Made by a program: the position numbers and the translations under genes. A stretch of 64,000 nucleotides of DNA. Origin: Ignavibacteria bacterium. GTDB taxonomy: Bacteria > Bacteroidota > Ignavibacteria > Tepidaquicellales > Tepidaquicellaceae. The DNA lies in the NCBI GenBank assembly GCA_016710985.1, contig JADJTX010000012.1, positions 62,001-126,000 of the forward strand. The letters run 5' to 3'. Shown piece by piece: positions 17,002 to 26,200 of this stretch (the first letter of the stretch is position 1; the number at the start of each line of letters is the position of its first letter). The notes under the pieces were generated by a model, which saw nothing but the letters and a program-made list of their open reading frames with translations, was not told the origin of the DNA and did not search any database.

Positions 17002-18333
17002 ATGAGTAATGTAATAGAAATAAAAGATCTTTCTAAAATATACAGGCTTGGAATTGTCGGTAGCAAGACTATTGCAGAAGACCTGAACAGGTTATGGGCG
17101 AGAATCAGAGGTAAGGAAGATCCGTATTTGAAAATTGGCGAGACAAACAGAAGATCTGTAAAGGGTAAAACTGAATTTATCTGGGCTTTAAAAGATATCA
17201 ACTTTAGTATTAAGGACGGAGAGAGATTCGGTATCATTGGAAAAAACGGAGCAGGAAAATCCACATTGCTGAAAATACTCTCGCGGGTTGCCAGTCCTAC
17301 AAAAGGTTCTGTTAAGGTCAGAGGGCGGGTAGCCAGTTTACTTGAAGTGGGAACGGGATTTCACCCGGAGCTTACCGGGAGAGACAACATTTTTTTGAAC
17401 GGTTCCATACTCGGAATGACTCAGTACGAAATAAAAAGTAAATTTGACAGCATTGTAGAATTTTCAGGTGTTGAGAGATATATAGATACTCCTGTAAAAA
17501 GGTATTCATCAGGAATGTATGTCAGGTTAGCATTTGCTGTTGCCGCTCATCTTGAGCCGGAAATATTAATTGTAGATGAAGTGCTTGCAGTAGGAGATGC
17601 GGAGTTTCAAAAAAAATGTCTAAGTAAAATGTATGATGTTTCTGAAAAAGAAGGACGCACGGTTTTGTTTGTAAGCCATAACTTACAGGCAATAAAAAAT
17701 TTATGTCAGAAATCAGTTATACTTAATAACGGTGAATTATTTGCAGAAGGTCCGACTGCAGAAACCATAGATAAATATAACAAGCTTATAAGAGACGTTA
17801 AGATTGATGCAAAAACGGACATTGATAATAAGCTTAACAGAAGAGGTAAGGGGATGATAAGATTTTCAGGCATAGAAGTTCTTGGCAGTGATGGAAACAA
17901 AAAATTTAACTTTGAATTAGGCGAGAGCATAAGGTTCAGAATTTCATATGAAGTGTATAAGGAGATGAAAGGCATTACGATAATAATTGCGCTTCTTTCC
18001 GGAATCTCAAGGGAATGTTTAACATTATCGAATTTTGAATTAACTAAAAGTACGGTTCCACCCGGCACCAGAGGCGAAGCTGAAATTGAATTTCCGGACA
18101 TTTACATTAAGCCGGGTGAATATCCTTTATACTTTGAGCTGATCGACTCTGAATTAAACGGATATTCAAAAGATGTACTGGATGATCTGACAGCGCCAAT
18201 TGTAATAAGCGGCGGAAGTAATGTCAAAAATTCAGATTTCCATCCAAACAAACCATCGGGGTATTTTGCCATTCCATCAAGGGTCATTATAAATGAAATT
18301 AACAGTCATAGTTTTTACAATGAAGCTCTTTAA
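17002..18333 (+). CDS. wzt: Polysaccharide ABC exporter, ATPase with C-terminal carbohydrate-binding-type domain (Wzt-like)
   Basis: ATPase partner of the permease at 16136, 443 residues. Walker A GKNGAGKST at about 80-88, ABC signature YSSGMYVRLAFA, Walker B LIVDEVLAVGDAEF, then a switch His in FVSHN. Residues from about 270 to the end form an extra beta-rich domain like the Wzt C-terminal domain that recognises the finished non-reducing end of an O-antigen. That domain makes export substrate-specific. A close paralogue is encoded at 41307. Confidence 0.92.
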   Translation: MSNVIEIKDLSKIYRLGIVGSKTIAEDLNRLWARIRGKEDPYLKIGETNRRSVKGKTEFIWALKDINFSIKDGERFGIIGKNGAGKSTLLKILSRVASPTKGSVKVRGRVASLLEVGTGFHPELTGRDNIFLNGSILGMTQYEIKSKFDSIVEFSGVERYIDTPVKRYSSGMYVRLAFAVAAHLEPEILIVDEVLAVGDAEFQKKCLSKMYDVSEKEGRTVLFVSHNLQAIKNLCQKSVILNNGELFAEGPTAETIDKYNKLIRDVKIDAKTDIDNKLNRRGKGMIRFSGIEVLGSDGNKKFNFELGESIRFRISYEVYKEMKGITIIIALLSGISRECLTLSNFELTKSTVPPGTRGEAEIEFPDIYIKPGEYPLYFELIDSELNGYSKDVLDDLTAPIVISGGSNVKNSDFHPNKPSGYFAIPSRVIINEINSHSFYNEAL

Positions 18334-18419
18334 TTTATAATTTTAATTTTTTCATTCTTATTTCATACTGAAAAGTATTTTATTAATTTCCGGTATTATA
18401 AAATAAACTAATTATAATA

Positions 18420-19409
18420 ATGAGTGCAACTATAAGTGAAAATTTTTTGGATAAATCACCCCCTCTGTATTCAGGAGGAGTTTTATCCAACACGCTTGGA
18501 CTTCATATATTCAGAACATTATATCTGAACATCTGGAGAATGAAACCGAAAAAGGTAAGGAAGGAGCTTCAGCAATATGTAGATACTCTCGATAAAGACG
18601 GCATACTTGTGATCCCGGATTTTTTACCTGAAGATCAGTTTGATGAAATCAAAAAGGAATTTGATGAGATGTATTCCGGCTGGTCGCCAATGGATTATGA
18701 CAAGGAAAAATTTTCAAAACGTCAGAATGATTTTCCCGAATATTTCAGAACGATTGCGGAAAAAATAGTATCTCCAAAGACACCTGCATTTACAAAATAT
18801 TTTGTGAATAATTCAATGATACAGGAAATTACTTCAGCCGTTGTTCACAGGGAAAACCGTCTGACGCCTTATCACCACTTTTGGTACCTGCAGAGAAGAA
18901 CTCTCGAGAACGAAAAAGCAGGATACCTGCACACTGCCGCATTTCCGCATGCCGATGTTCCTTATCCTACAGTGAAAGTATTTCTGTATCTCAATGATGT
19001 GGATGAAACCAATGCTGCTTATATTTATGCCAAAGGTTCTCACAAATTAACATTGAAAAGACTGCTCTTTGAGTATAAGCTCAGTGTAAAATATGCAAAG
19101 ACAAAAAATGACACAGTGACAGATGAAGATCTTGCAAAGCTCGGATATTATGCGGAGTCAATATGCGGAAAAGCAAATACACTTTTTATTTCGAACAACA
19201 TGGGTTATCATAACCGGGGGGATTTTAAAACACTTGAGCCTAGACAGACAGCACAGCTTGATTTCAGGCATCTTGAAACATGGAGAAACACACTTACGAG
19301 AAACGATTCAAATCTGATATCAAAGGTAACCAGACGAATGGTAAAATCAATCGATAAATCCAGAAAGGAAAAACTTCGTGCAAGTCTCAGTCATAATAAC
19401 GTGTCATAA
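18420..19409 (+). CDS. Phytanoyl-CoA dioxygenase (PhyH)-like Fe(II)/2-oxoglutarate oxygenase
   Basis: A 329-residue protein with a PhyH-type core. KDGILVIPDFL (about 60-70) is the common N-terminal strand. The iron site is suggested by H177-x-D179 in FPHADVPYP and a distal His in MGYHNRGDF (H264), with a downstream Arg in EPRQTAQ for 2-oxoglutarate. It probably hydroxylates a small molecule or sugar-linked substrate; in such loci these enzymes are largely uncharacterised. It follows wzt by 86 bp and overlaps the next glycosyltransferase gene by 32 bp. The family call is fairly sure, the substrate unknown. Confidence 0.72.
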   Translation: MSATISENFLDKSPPLYSGGVLSNTLGLHIFRTLYLNIWRMKPKKVRKELQQYVDTLDKDGILVIPDFLPEDQFDEIKKEFDEMYSGWSPMDYDKEKFSKRQNDFPEYFRTIAEKIVSPKTPAFTKYFVNNSMIQEITSAVVHRENRLTPYHHFWYLQRRTLENEKAGYLHTAAFPHADVPYPTVKVFLYLNDVDETNAAYIYAKGSHKLTLKRLLFEYKLSVKYAKTKNDTVTDEDLAKLGYYAESICGKANTLFISNNMGYHNRGDFKTLEPRQTAQLDFRHLETWRNTLTRNDSNLISKVTRRMVKSIDKSRKEKLRASLSHNNVS

Positions 19410-20022
19410 TTATGCGCGTTTTCTTTCACGGGCTATAAGAAGCGCAATTAATCAGACGCTTGACAAAAAAGAATATGAGATAATTATAGTCGATGATGCA
19501 AGCACTGATGAAACGCCGCAGGTAATGAAAACTTATTCAGGAAGAATTAAGCCGCTGACTTTAAAAAAGAACTTAGGTCTTGCAGCAGCCCGAAACGAAG
19601 GGATCAAATCTGCACTGGGAAGATTTGTTGTTAATCTTGATGCTGATGATTACATGGATGAAAACTTACTGTTTACAGAATCATTATTTTTAAATCTAAA
19701 TCCGTCATGGGATGCGGTTTCCTGTGATTACTATCTTGTTGATGAAAACGAACAGCATATCGGCAGAATATCCGGTGCTGAAAAGCCAATTGCCTGCGGC
19801 GTAATGTTCCGAACAGACCTTCTTCTGGGAATTGGTTTGTATGATGTAAATTTTAAAATGAGAGAAGAAGAAGACCTGCGGATAAGATTTGAAAAAAATT
19901 ATAAGATCAGAAATATTGAACTACCTTTATACAGATACAGGAAACATGAAAACAACATGACCAGTAATAAAGAAGGGATGGAGGAGTATCAGAAAATATT
20001 GAAAACAAAGCATGAAGTTTAG
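19378..20022 (+). CDS. Glycosyltransferase family 2
   Basis: A 214-residue GT-A enzyme, short for GT2 but containing the whole catalytic core. N-terminal VSVIITCHNYARFL, nucleotide-binding VDDASTDETP near 36-45, and the metal-binding LDADDY (about 88-93). The acceptor region has MREEEDLRI. The start is GTG at 19378, overlapping the upstream gene by 32 bp, because it is immediately followed by the first beta strand. It transfers one sugar during glycan assembly; donor and linkage cannot be told. Confidence 0.88.
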   Translation: MQVSVIITCHNYARFLSRAIRSAINQTLDKKEYEIIIVDDASTDETPQVMKTYSGRIKPLTLKKNLGLAAARNEGIKSALGRFVVNLDADDYMDENLLFTESLFLNLNPSWDAVSCDYYLVDENEQHIGRISGAEKPIACGVMFRTDLLLGIGLYDVNFKMREEEDLRIRFEKNYKIRNIELPLYRYRKHENNMTSNKEGMEEYQKILKTKHEV

Positions 20023-20043
20023 AATAAATATCTTTACGATAAA

Positions 20044-20784
20044 GTGAGTAACACTGCTTTTGTAGCGGCGAGAATGGGCTCAGAAAGAATGCCGGGAAAA
20101 GTAATAAAAGAGCTTGCAGGCATCCCTTCGCTGGTTCATATTTTTAATATACTCAAAGAATCAAAAAGACTTGATGATTTTGCCGTTGTAACGACTGCCC
20201 TAAAGGAAGATGATGTGCTCGAAAGTATCTGCAGAGAAAACTCCGTTAAAATATTCCGGGGTTCTGTACATGATGTGCTGGACAGATTCAGAATAGCAGC
20301 GGAAGCATTAAAGCCGGATAGAATAATCAGGGTTACCGGAGATGATCCTCTGATGGATCCCGAAATAATAGATAAAATTATATCTGAACATTTAAACGGA
20401 GACTATGATTACAGCTCCAACATGGTGGAGAGAACTTATCCGCGCGGAATGGATACCGAAGTAATTGAATACGAATCTCTTCAAAAAAGCTGGAGAAGCA
20501 CCTCTGATAAAGATGACAGGGAACACGTAACTCTGTTTATCAGGAATAATCCGGAAATGTTTAAAATACACAGTGTAAGAAAAGAAGGAAAACCTTTAGA
20601 TGATTTAAGATTGTGTCTTGACACAGAAGAAGATCTGAAATTAATCTCAGAAATTTACAGCAACCTTTACAAAAACCATCCGATCAGACTTAATGAAATA
20701 ACTGAGTTTTTAGATAAAAATCCCCGACTAAAAAATATAAATTCAAATATTAAACAAAAGTCTGTTAAAGGAAAAGTTTATTAA
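20044..20784 (+). CDS. spsF: SpsF/NeuA-like CMP-sugar cytidylyltransferase (copy 1)
   Basis: A 246-residue member of the KdsB/NeuA/SpsF cytidylyltransferase group that activates 2-keto acid sugars as CMP derivatives. Motifs: AARMGSERMPGKVIKEL (about 8-24, CTP-binding) and RVTGDDPLMDPE (about 98-109, metal-binding Asp). The DDREHVT segment near 158 is typical of SpsF. GTG start at 20044. A paralogue is at 24454. The NeuB-type synthase at 22690 suggests that its substrate is a nonulosonic acid made in this module. Confidence 0.85.
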   Translation: MSNTAFVAARMGSERMPGKVIKELAGIPSLVHIFNILKESKRLDDFAVVTTALKEDDVLESICRENSVKIFRGSVHDVLDRFRIAAEALKPDRIIRVTGDDPLMDPEIIDKIISEHLNGDYDYSSNMVERTYPRGMDTEVIEYESLQKSWRSTSDKDDREHVTLFIRNNPEMFKIHSVRKEGKPLDDLRLCLDTEEDLKLISEIYSNLYKNHPIRLNEITEFLDKNPRLKNINSNIKQKSVKGKVY

Positions 20785-20829
20785 TATATTTAGTAATATT
20801 TATTTTCCATTAAGTAAAAATTTTATAGT

Positions 20830-21804
20830 TTGAATTTTCTGTTCTGCGGACTCGGTTCGATAGGTCAAAGACATTTAAGAATATTAAGACTTACCGGGGA
20901 TCATAGCTTCACGGCTTTGCGGTCGGGCAAGTCATGTTCAAATGCAGCCGGACTTGCAGATAAAGAAATATCAGATCTAAAGGAAATTTCAGGATTCAAA
21001 AATATTGACGGAGCAATAGTATCAAATCCAACATCGCTGCATATCGAAACAGCCATTGAAATTGCAAAGTTTGGGATCCCGTTGTTCATTGAAAAACCTC
21101 TCGGAAAAGATCTACAAAGGATTGATGAGCTGGAAAGATTAGTTACTGAAAAAAATATTCCGGTTCTGATTGGCTATAACTTACTTTATCACCCCTGCAT
21201 TGAGTCAATAAAAAAACAAATAGCTGAAGGAAGGATTGGAAAAGTGATTTCCGCAAAGTCTCAGTTCGGTACATACATGCCCGGCTGGCATAAAGATGAA
21301 GATTACAAAAAATCATATGCCGCAAATGCATCGATGGGCGGAGGAGTGGTACTGACTTCAATTCATGAGCAGAATTATCTGACAAGCATGTTTGGTGAAG
21401 TTACGGAAGTAAAAGCAATGGAAACCTCGGGCAATACTACGGGAATAAATGCAGAGGAGGGAGTTGAGATCTTGATGAGACATAAAAGCGGAGTGATCTC
21501 CAACATTCATTTGAATTTTTTTCAGAAGCCGTATTACAGAAATTGTGAAGTGATAGGTACAGAAGGGACAATATACTGGGATTTCATGAAGCCGGAAGTA
21601 AAAATTTTACTAAAGGATAAAACCGAAACAATGGAAACCGGTGAGGGATATGGAGAACTTTTAGACATAAGCTACAGAAAGCAAATGGAGCATTTCATTG
21701 AAATCATCAGAGACCGGTCAGTTAAGCCAAGAGCAGATCTGCAGACAGGAATTTCGGATATGAGAACTGCTCTTAAAATTTTAAATGAGATAGGCAGAAA
21801 CTAA
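20830..21804 (+). CDS. Gfo/Idh/MocA-family sugar oxidoreductase (nonulosonate module, copy 1)
   Basis: A 324-residue NAD(P)-dependent dehydrogenase. Rossmann motif FCGLGSIGQRHL at residues 4-15, family EKP in FIEKPLGK (about 87-94). The C-terminal substrate domain includes GGGVVLTSIHEQNYL. TTG start at 20830, just before the Rossmann strand. It sits between a CMP-sugar synthetase and an SDR gene, ending 1 bp before the latter, so it likely oxidises or reduces an intermediate of the NeuB-dependent sugar. The precise reaction is unknown. Confidence 0.85.
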   Translation: MNFLFCGLGSIGQRHLRILRLTGDHSFTALRSGKSCSNAAGLADKEISDLKEISGFKNIDGAIVSNPTSLHIETAIEIAKFGIPLFIEKPLGKDLQRIDELERLVTEKNIPVLIGYNLLYHPCIESIKKQIAEGRIGKVISAKSQFGTYMPGWHKDEDYKKSYAANASMGGGVVLTSIHEQNYLTSMFGEVTEVKAMETSGNTTGINAEEGVEILMRHKSGVISNIHLNFFQKPYYRNCEVIGTEGTIYWDFMKPEVKILLKDKTETMETGEGYGELLDISYRKQMEHFIEIIRDRSVKPRADLQTGISDMRTALKILNEIGRN

Positions 21805-21805
21805 A

Positions 21806-22638
21806 TTGAAAAGTAAAATGGAAATGAGAACTACAAATCCGGAGACAATTAATTTCAAAGATAAATTTGATCTTCACGGAAAGGTGATAATCATTACAGG
21901 CGGAATGGGGCTGATCGGCAGAGCATTTTCGGAAGCGTGCGCACAATACGGAGCAACGGTAGTAATAGCTGACAGGGAAGGAGCGGGCTCAGAAGAGTTT
22001 GCAGAGAATTTAAGCAAAAGGTTTAACCGTGAAATGATCGGGATTACATTTGATGTTGGCAAGAGGGAAGATGTCGAGAGATTAAAAAAAACTGTTCTTG
22101 AAAAAACCGGAAAGACAGACGGACTTGTAAATTGTCATCAGAATAAGACGGCGAAATTTTTTGCAAAGTTTGAGGAGTATACAGATGAAGACTGGGACGC
22201 AGTAGTTGAAACAAACTTAAAAGGAACATACCTGACGTGCCAGATCATCGGCGGATACATGGCTGAAAAAGGAAGCGGTTCAATTATCAACATGCCTTCG
22301 ACGTATTCTGTAGTAGCTCCGAATCAGAATTTATATAAAGGAACAAGCATCGGTTGTCCTGCCGCGTATTCAGCATCAAAAGGCGGAGTAATGGCTTTGT
22401 CTCAGTATCTATCAACCTACTGGGCGGATAAGGGAGTTCGTGTAAATCAGATCACTCCTCACGGAGTCTCGAATAATCATGAAGAGCAGTTTGAAAAAAA
22501 CTTTTCAAACTTTCACCATTGAAGAGAATGAGTTATAATCATGAAGTAGCAGGGGCTGCAATATTTTTGTTATCGGATGCAGCGAGCTATGTTACCGGAC
22601 ACAATTTAATTGTTGACGGCGGGTGGACGGCTTGGTAA
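21806..22638 (+). CDS. Short-chain dehydrogenase/reductase, PtmA-like, frameshifted near its 3' end
   Basis: Classical SDR: IITGGMGLIGRAF (about 30-42) binds the cofactor and YSASKGG holds the YxxxK pair. As read, the frame ends at 22522 after FSNFHH, but another frame continues with LSPLKRM, FLLSDAASYVTG and the C-terminus DGGWTAW to 22638, as in intact SDRs. One missing base in or just after the A run 22494-22500 explains it. Start is TTG 21806 or the in-frame ATG at 21818. It resembles PtmA, an SDR found with CMP-sugar synthetases in Campylobacter flagellin glycosylation loci. The PtmA link is recalled similarity plus context. Confidence 0.75.
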
Positions 22639-22689
22639 TTATAATTAATAATTAATAATTACAAATTTATAATTTATAGTAAAATTAAG

Positions 22690-23742
22690 ATGAATATTCT
22701 CGACATATTTAAAGATTACAATCCGGATATAGTAAGCAGACCTTATGTAATAGCGGAAGCAGGCGTAAATCACGAAGGTGAAATGGATCTGGCAAAAAGA
22801 CTTATTGATGAAGCAGCCGAAGGCGGGGCGCATGCAATAAAATTTCAGACATACAAAGCGGAGAAGCTGGCATCTGCTGACAGTCCATCTTACTGGGATC
22901 TTGAAAAGGAACCCACAAAAAATCAGGTCGAGCTGTTTAAAAGATATGATAAATTCTGGAAGAAAGAATTTGAACAGCTAAAAACAGAATGCGATAAAAC
23001 AGGGATAGAATTTCTGTCAACTCCATTCGATACCGAAGCGGCAGATTTTTTAAATGATCTGATGCCGGTCTATAAAATTTCATCATCCGATATTACAAAT
23101 CTTCCGTTTATAAAACATATATGTAAATTCGGCAAACCGGTAATAATGTCAACCGGCGCGTCAACAGTCTGGGAAATTCATCAGGCGGTTGAATTAATTG
23201 AAGAATCCGGTAATCCGCTGAGTCTACTTCATTGCGTATTGAATTATCCTACGCTGGATGAAAATGCAAACCTCGGAATGATACTTGATCAGAAGATCAA
23301 ATTTCCGAAAACGATTCCGGGATATTCCGATCATACTCTTCCGGGTACGATGGAAGTACTGAAGATCGCATCTTTGCTCGGCGCAGTAATACTTGAAAAG
23401 CATTTTACGTTTGACAAATCACTGCCCGGTAATGATCATTATCATGCGATGGACAAAGATGATCTTAAGTATTTTTTTAAAGACATGGAGAGAGTGTTTA
23501 TGCTGATTGGTGATTTCAAAAAGAGACCGTTAAAGTCGGAAGAAGATTCCATAAAGAATGCAAGAAGAAGTCTGGTAGCTGTCAAAAAAATAAAAAAAGG
23601 GGAGGATATAAAATTTTCCGATCTTACATGGAAGCGGCCGGCAAGCGGCATAAGTCCAAAGTACATTGATGTTGTGACAGGAAAGAAGGCAGTCAGGGAA
23701 ATAAAAGAAGATGAAGTGCTGAAATGGAATATGATAGAGTGA
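22690..23742 (+). CDS. neuB: NeuB-family nonulosonic acid synthase with C-terminal SAF domain
   Basis: Condenses an N-acyl hexosamine-type sugar with phosphoenolpyruvate to give a nine-carbon (sialic-like) acid. 350 residues, as usual for NeuB/LegI/PseI. The TIM-barrel part has AEAGVNHEGE (about 21-30), KFQTYKAEKL, FLSTPFD, KISSSDITNLP and GYSDHT. The antifreeze-like SAF domain occupies about 285-345 (RRSLVAVKKIKKGE, ISPKY). Which of sialic, legionaminic or pseudaminic-type acid it makes is unclear. Neighbours are SpsF-type activating enzymes, an SDR and a TIGR03587-like methylase. No recognisable PseB/LegB dehydratase is present. Confidence 0.92.
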   Translation: MNILDIFKDYNPDIVSRPYVIAEAGVNHEGEMDLAKRLIDEAAEGGAHAIKFQTYKAEKLASADSPSYWDLEKEPTKNQVELFKRYDKFWKKEFEQLKTECDKTGIEFLSTPFDTEAADFLNDLMPVYKISSSDITNLPFIKHICKFGKPVIMSTGASTVWEIHQAVELIEESGNPLSLLHCVLNYPTLDENANLGMILDQKIKFPKTIPGYSDHTLPGTMEVLKIASLLGAVILEKHFTFDKSLPGNDHYHAMDKDDLKYFFKDMERVFMLIGDFKKRPLKSEEDSIKNARRSLVAVKKIKKGEDIKFSDLTWKRPASGISPKYIDVVTGKKAVREIKEDEVLKWNMIE

Positions 23743-23792
23743 CATAACATTTGAACTTCTTAATTTGCATGTAACCAAATAATAATTACTAG

Positions 23793-24437
23793 ATGGAGCA
23801 GACATCACAGGAAGAAATCTGGAAATCAAAATTCGGTGAGGATTATACTTTAAGAAATGATTATGATAATAAAGGGCTTGATGAAGTTTATGAAAAATAT
23901 CTCAACATTTCTCGGACAGCTATGAATCAGGAATTTATCGGAAACCTTGACAGGGAAATGAGAATTCTTGAAGTAGGTTGTAACATTGGTGTTCAGCTCA
24001 TAAATCTTCAGGAGATGGGATTTACGGATTTGTTCGGAATAGAGCTTCAGCCGCATGCGGTTGAACTTTCAAAGCAAAAAACAAAAGGAGTTAATATAAT
24101 CCGGGCAAATGCTTATGATATACCATTTAAGGACGGGTATTTCGATTTGGTTTTCACAAACAGAGTATTGATTCACATGAATTCAGATAAGATAAAATTT
24201 GCCCTGAAAGAGATAGTGCGATGCACAAACAATTACATATACGGCAGCGAGTATTATGCAGATGAGTTTACAGAAGTTAAGAATTACAGAGGTAAGGATA
24301 ATGTTCTCTTCAAAAGGAATTTTCCAAAACTATATTCAGAGCTTTTCCCTGAGCTGAAACTGGTCAAAGAAAAGAAATACAAATGTACATTCAATGATGA
24401 TGTGGATATAACATTCTTATTTCAAAAAAATAAATAA
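23793..24437 (+). CDS. SAM-dependent methyltransferase, pseudaminic acid biosynthesis-associated type
   Basis: A 214-residue class I methyltransferase. The N-terminus EQTSQEEIWKSKFGEDYTLRN matches the signature start of the pseudaminic-acid-associated methylase family (TIGR03587, recalled). SAM-binding motif ILEVGCNIGVQL lies near 53-64 and the post-motif FDLVFTNRVLIHM near 117-129. It is placed 50 bp after neuB and before the second SpsF gene, so it probably methylates the nonulosonate or its precursor. Confidence 0.82.
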   Translation: MEQTSQEEIWKSKFGEDYTLRNDYDNKGLDEVYEKYLNISRTAMNQEFIGNLDREMRILEVGCNIGVQLINLQEMGFTDLFGIELQPHAVELSKQKTKGVNIIRANAYDIPFKDGYFDLVFTNRVLIHMNSDKIKFALKEIVRCTNNYIYGSEYYADEFTEVKNYRGKDNVLFKRNFPKLYSELFPELKLVKEKKYKCTFNDDVDITFLFQKNK

Positions 24438-24453
24438 GCAGTCAAAGTTTTAT

Positions 24454-25233
24454 TTGAACAGAAAGAAAATAACAGCAGCCATAGAAGCGAGAATGGGTTC
24501 GAGCCGTCTGCCCGGGAAAGTACTGATGGAGATAGACTCAAAGCCGGTTCTTCAGATACTGATTGAACGGCTTTCAGGTTCAAAGTATATAGACGAGGTC
24601 ATAGTCGCTGCGACGACGAATCCTTCTGATGATAAGATCGAAGAGCTTTGTAAGAATCTGAATGTAAATATTTACAGGGGGAGTGAAGATGATGTGTTGG
24701 GACGGGTAGTCAGTGCAGTTGAATCAGTTAAAGGTGATCTCATAGTTGAAATAACCGGAGACTGTCCGTTAATGGATCCGGAAGTTGCTGATGCAGTAAT
24801 CGAAGAGTATGTAAGTAATTATCCGGAGTATGATTATGTCACTAACATAGGATACATTAAAAATGCAGTCCGGGAAATTCCGTTAGGAATGGATGTAAGA
24901 GTTTTCTCTTTCAAAGATCTGAAACAGATAAGCGAACTTACGGATGATAAAGAAGACAGGGAGCACGTCTCATTGTACTTTTTCAGAACGGGTAAAGATA
25001 AATATAAATTACATAATGTAGCCATTCCGGATAAATGGAAGAGAGATTATAAACCGAGGCTGTGTCTTGATACAAGTGAAGATTTTGAAGTAATAAAAAT
25101 CATACATGAATCTTTGGTAAAAGAGAAAAGTGATTTTAATCTGGAAGATATATTAAATTTTTTGGATAAGAATATTCATGTTTTGGAGATCAACTCGGAA
25201 GTAGTGCAGAAAACAGTAACCAACCTTGAGTAA
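24454..25233 (+). CDS. spsF: SpsF/NeuA-like CMP-sugar cytidylyltransferase (copy 2)
   Basis: A 259-residue paralogue of the protein at 20044. CTP-binding AAIEARMGSSRLPGKVL (about 7-23), metal-binding EITGDCPLMDPE (about 101-112), and DREHVSLYF near 171. TTG start at 24454. It overlaps the following oxidoreductase gene by 8 bp. Two different SpsF proteins in one module suggest two keto-acid sugars, or one enzyme with a different role. Confidence 0.85.
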   Translation: MNRKKITAAIEARMGSSRLPGKVLMEIDSKPVLQILIERLSGSKYIDEVIVAATTNPSDDKIEELCKNLNVNIYRGSEDDVLGRVVSAVESVKGDLIVEITGDCPLMDPEVADAVIEEYVSNYPEYDYVTNIGYIKNAVREIPLGMDVRVFSFKDLKQISELTDDKEDREHVSLYFFRTGKDKYKLHNVAIPDKWKRDYKPRLCLDTSEDFEVIKIIHESLVKEKSDFNLEDILNFLDKNIHVLEINSEVVQKTVTNLE

Positions 25234-26200
25234 GTATAAAGTATGTATTATCGGCTGCGGTGACATAGGATTTCTTTTTGATCACGGGAAAAAAACGGAT
25301 GGCGCGCTTACGCATTTTAAGGCATTCAATCATTCCGGAGATTTTGAAGTCAGCGGTGCAGCAGAGATCAAAAAAGAGATCAGGGACATAATAAAAAGAG
25401 AATATGACATACCTGTCTTTGATGATTATGAGAAAATGTGCAGTGATATCAGCCCGGATGTGATTGTTATTTCAACAAATGACGAATCACATTTTGATAT
25501 ATTAAACAAAGTAATTCAATACAAGCCAAAACTTGTTTTTTGTGAAAAGCCCATAGCATTAGGTGCAGATGAAGTAATATTGATATCAGACATTTACGGT
25601 AAAGCCGGGATTCCATTGCAGATAAATTATACGAGAAGATTCCTTGATGAATTTCATGATCTTGAAAAGGTGATCAAGGAAAAGAAGATCGGAGATATAG
25701 AGTCAGTTACATTTTTTTATTCACGGGGATTGATTCATAATGCTTCTCACTATCTTGATCTTGTTAACTGGTATATAGGCGAGACAGAAAAAAATTTATT
25801 TAAAGTATCAGTTAAGAAAGGCTTAAATGAAAATGATGAGACTGTAAGTTTTGACATTACATATGGAAATGGAATGGAAGTAAGATTCATCGGTCTGAAT
25901 CCGACAAAGCTCACATTCGGTGAAGTTGATTTTATCGGAACAGAAGGCAGGTTAAAGATAAACTATAAGAGTGAGATTGAAAAGTACCGTGTAATTCCGA
26001 ACAGGCTGTTTAAAGGATATAGTTCATACGAGCTTTATGACACACGTCCGATTCAGTTTGCAAAAGCATTGCCGAATGCAGTTGCGAATATATATGATGC
26101 ACTTTCCAAAGGCGAAGCGCTGAAATCACCGGCTTCAAATTCGGTAAAAATATTTGAACTGATCAGCAGAATTAAAGAAAAAAAATTATGTCAGAATTAG
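25226..26200 (+). CDS. Gfo/Idh/MocA-family sugar oxidoreductase (nonulosonate module, copy 2)
   Basis: 324 residues. Rossmann motif CIIGCGDIGFLFDHG at about 7-21, FCEKPIAL carrying the EKP motif (about 107-114), and a C-terminal alpha/beta domain. It is clearly divergent from the copy at 20830: the segment following the GxGxxG is FLFDHG rather than QRH. TTG start at 25226 overlaps spsF copy 2, and its end overlaps the next aminotransferase start by 13 bp, implying translational coupling. It probably forms the keto group used by that aminotransferase. Confidence 0.83.
   Translation: MSKYKVCIIGCGDIGFLFDHGKKTDGALTHFKAFNHSGDFEVSGAAEIKKEIRDIIKREYDIPVFDDYEKMCSDISPDVIVISTNDESHFDILNKVIQYKPKLVFCEKPIALGADEVILISDIYGKAGIPLQINYTRRFLDEFHDLEKVIKEKKIGDIESVTFFYSRGLIHNASHYLDLVNWYIGETEKNLFKVSVKKGLNENDETVSFDITYGNGMEVRFIGLNPTKLTFGEVDFIGTEGRLKINYKSEIEKYRVIPNRLFKGYSSYELYDTRPIQFAKALPNAVANIYDALSKGEALKSPASNSVKIFELISRIKEKKLCQN

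Noticed and set aside
22639..22689. AT-rich near-repeat (TAATTA/AATTATA units) between the SDR and neuB genes, considered as an attachment site or promoter
   Set aside because: Low-complexity sequence without defined ends or integrase; nothing more specific can be supported.
22645..22833. Minus-strand and other antisense open frames, for example 22645-22833 and 13-15 kb region frames opposite wzc
   Set aside because: They lie opposite strongly conserved genes, have no family resemblance and arise from codon bias of the true strand.
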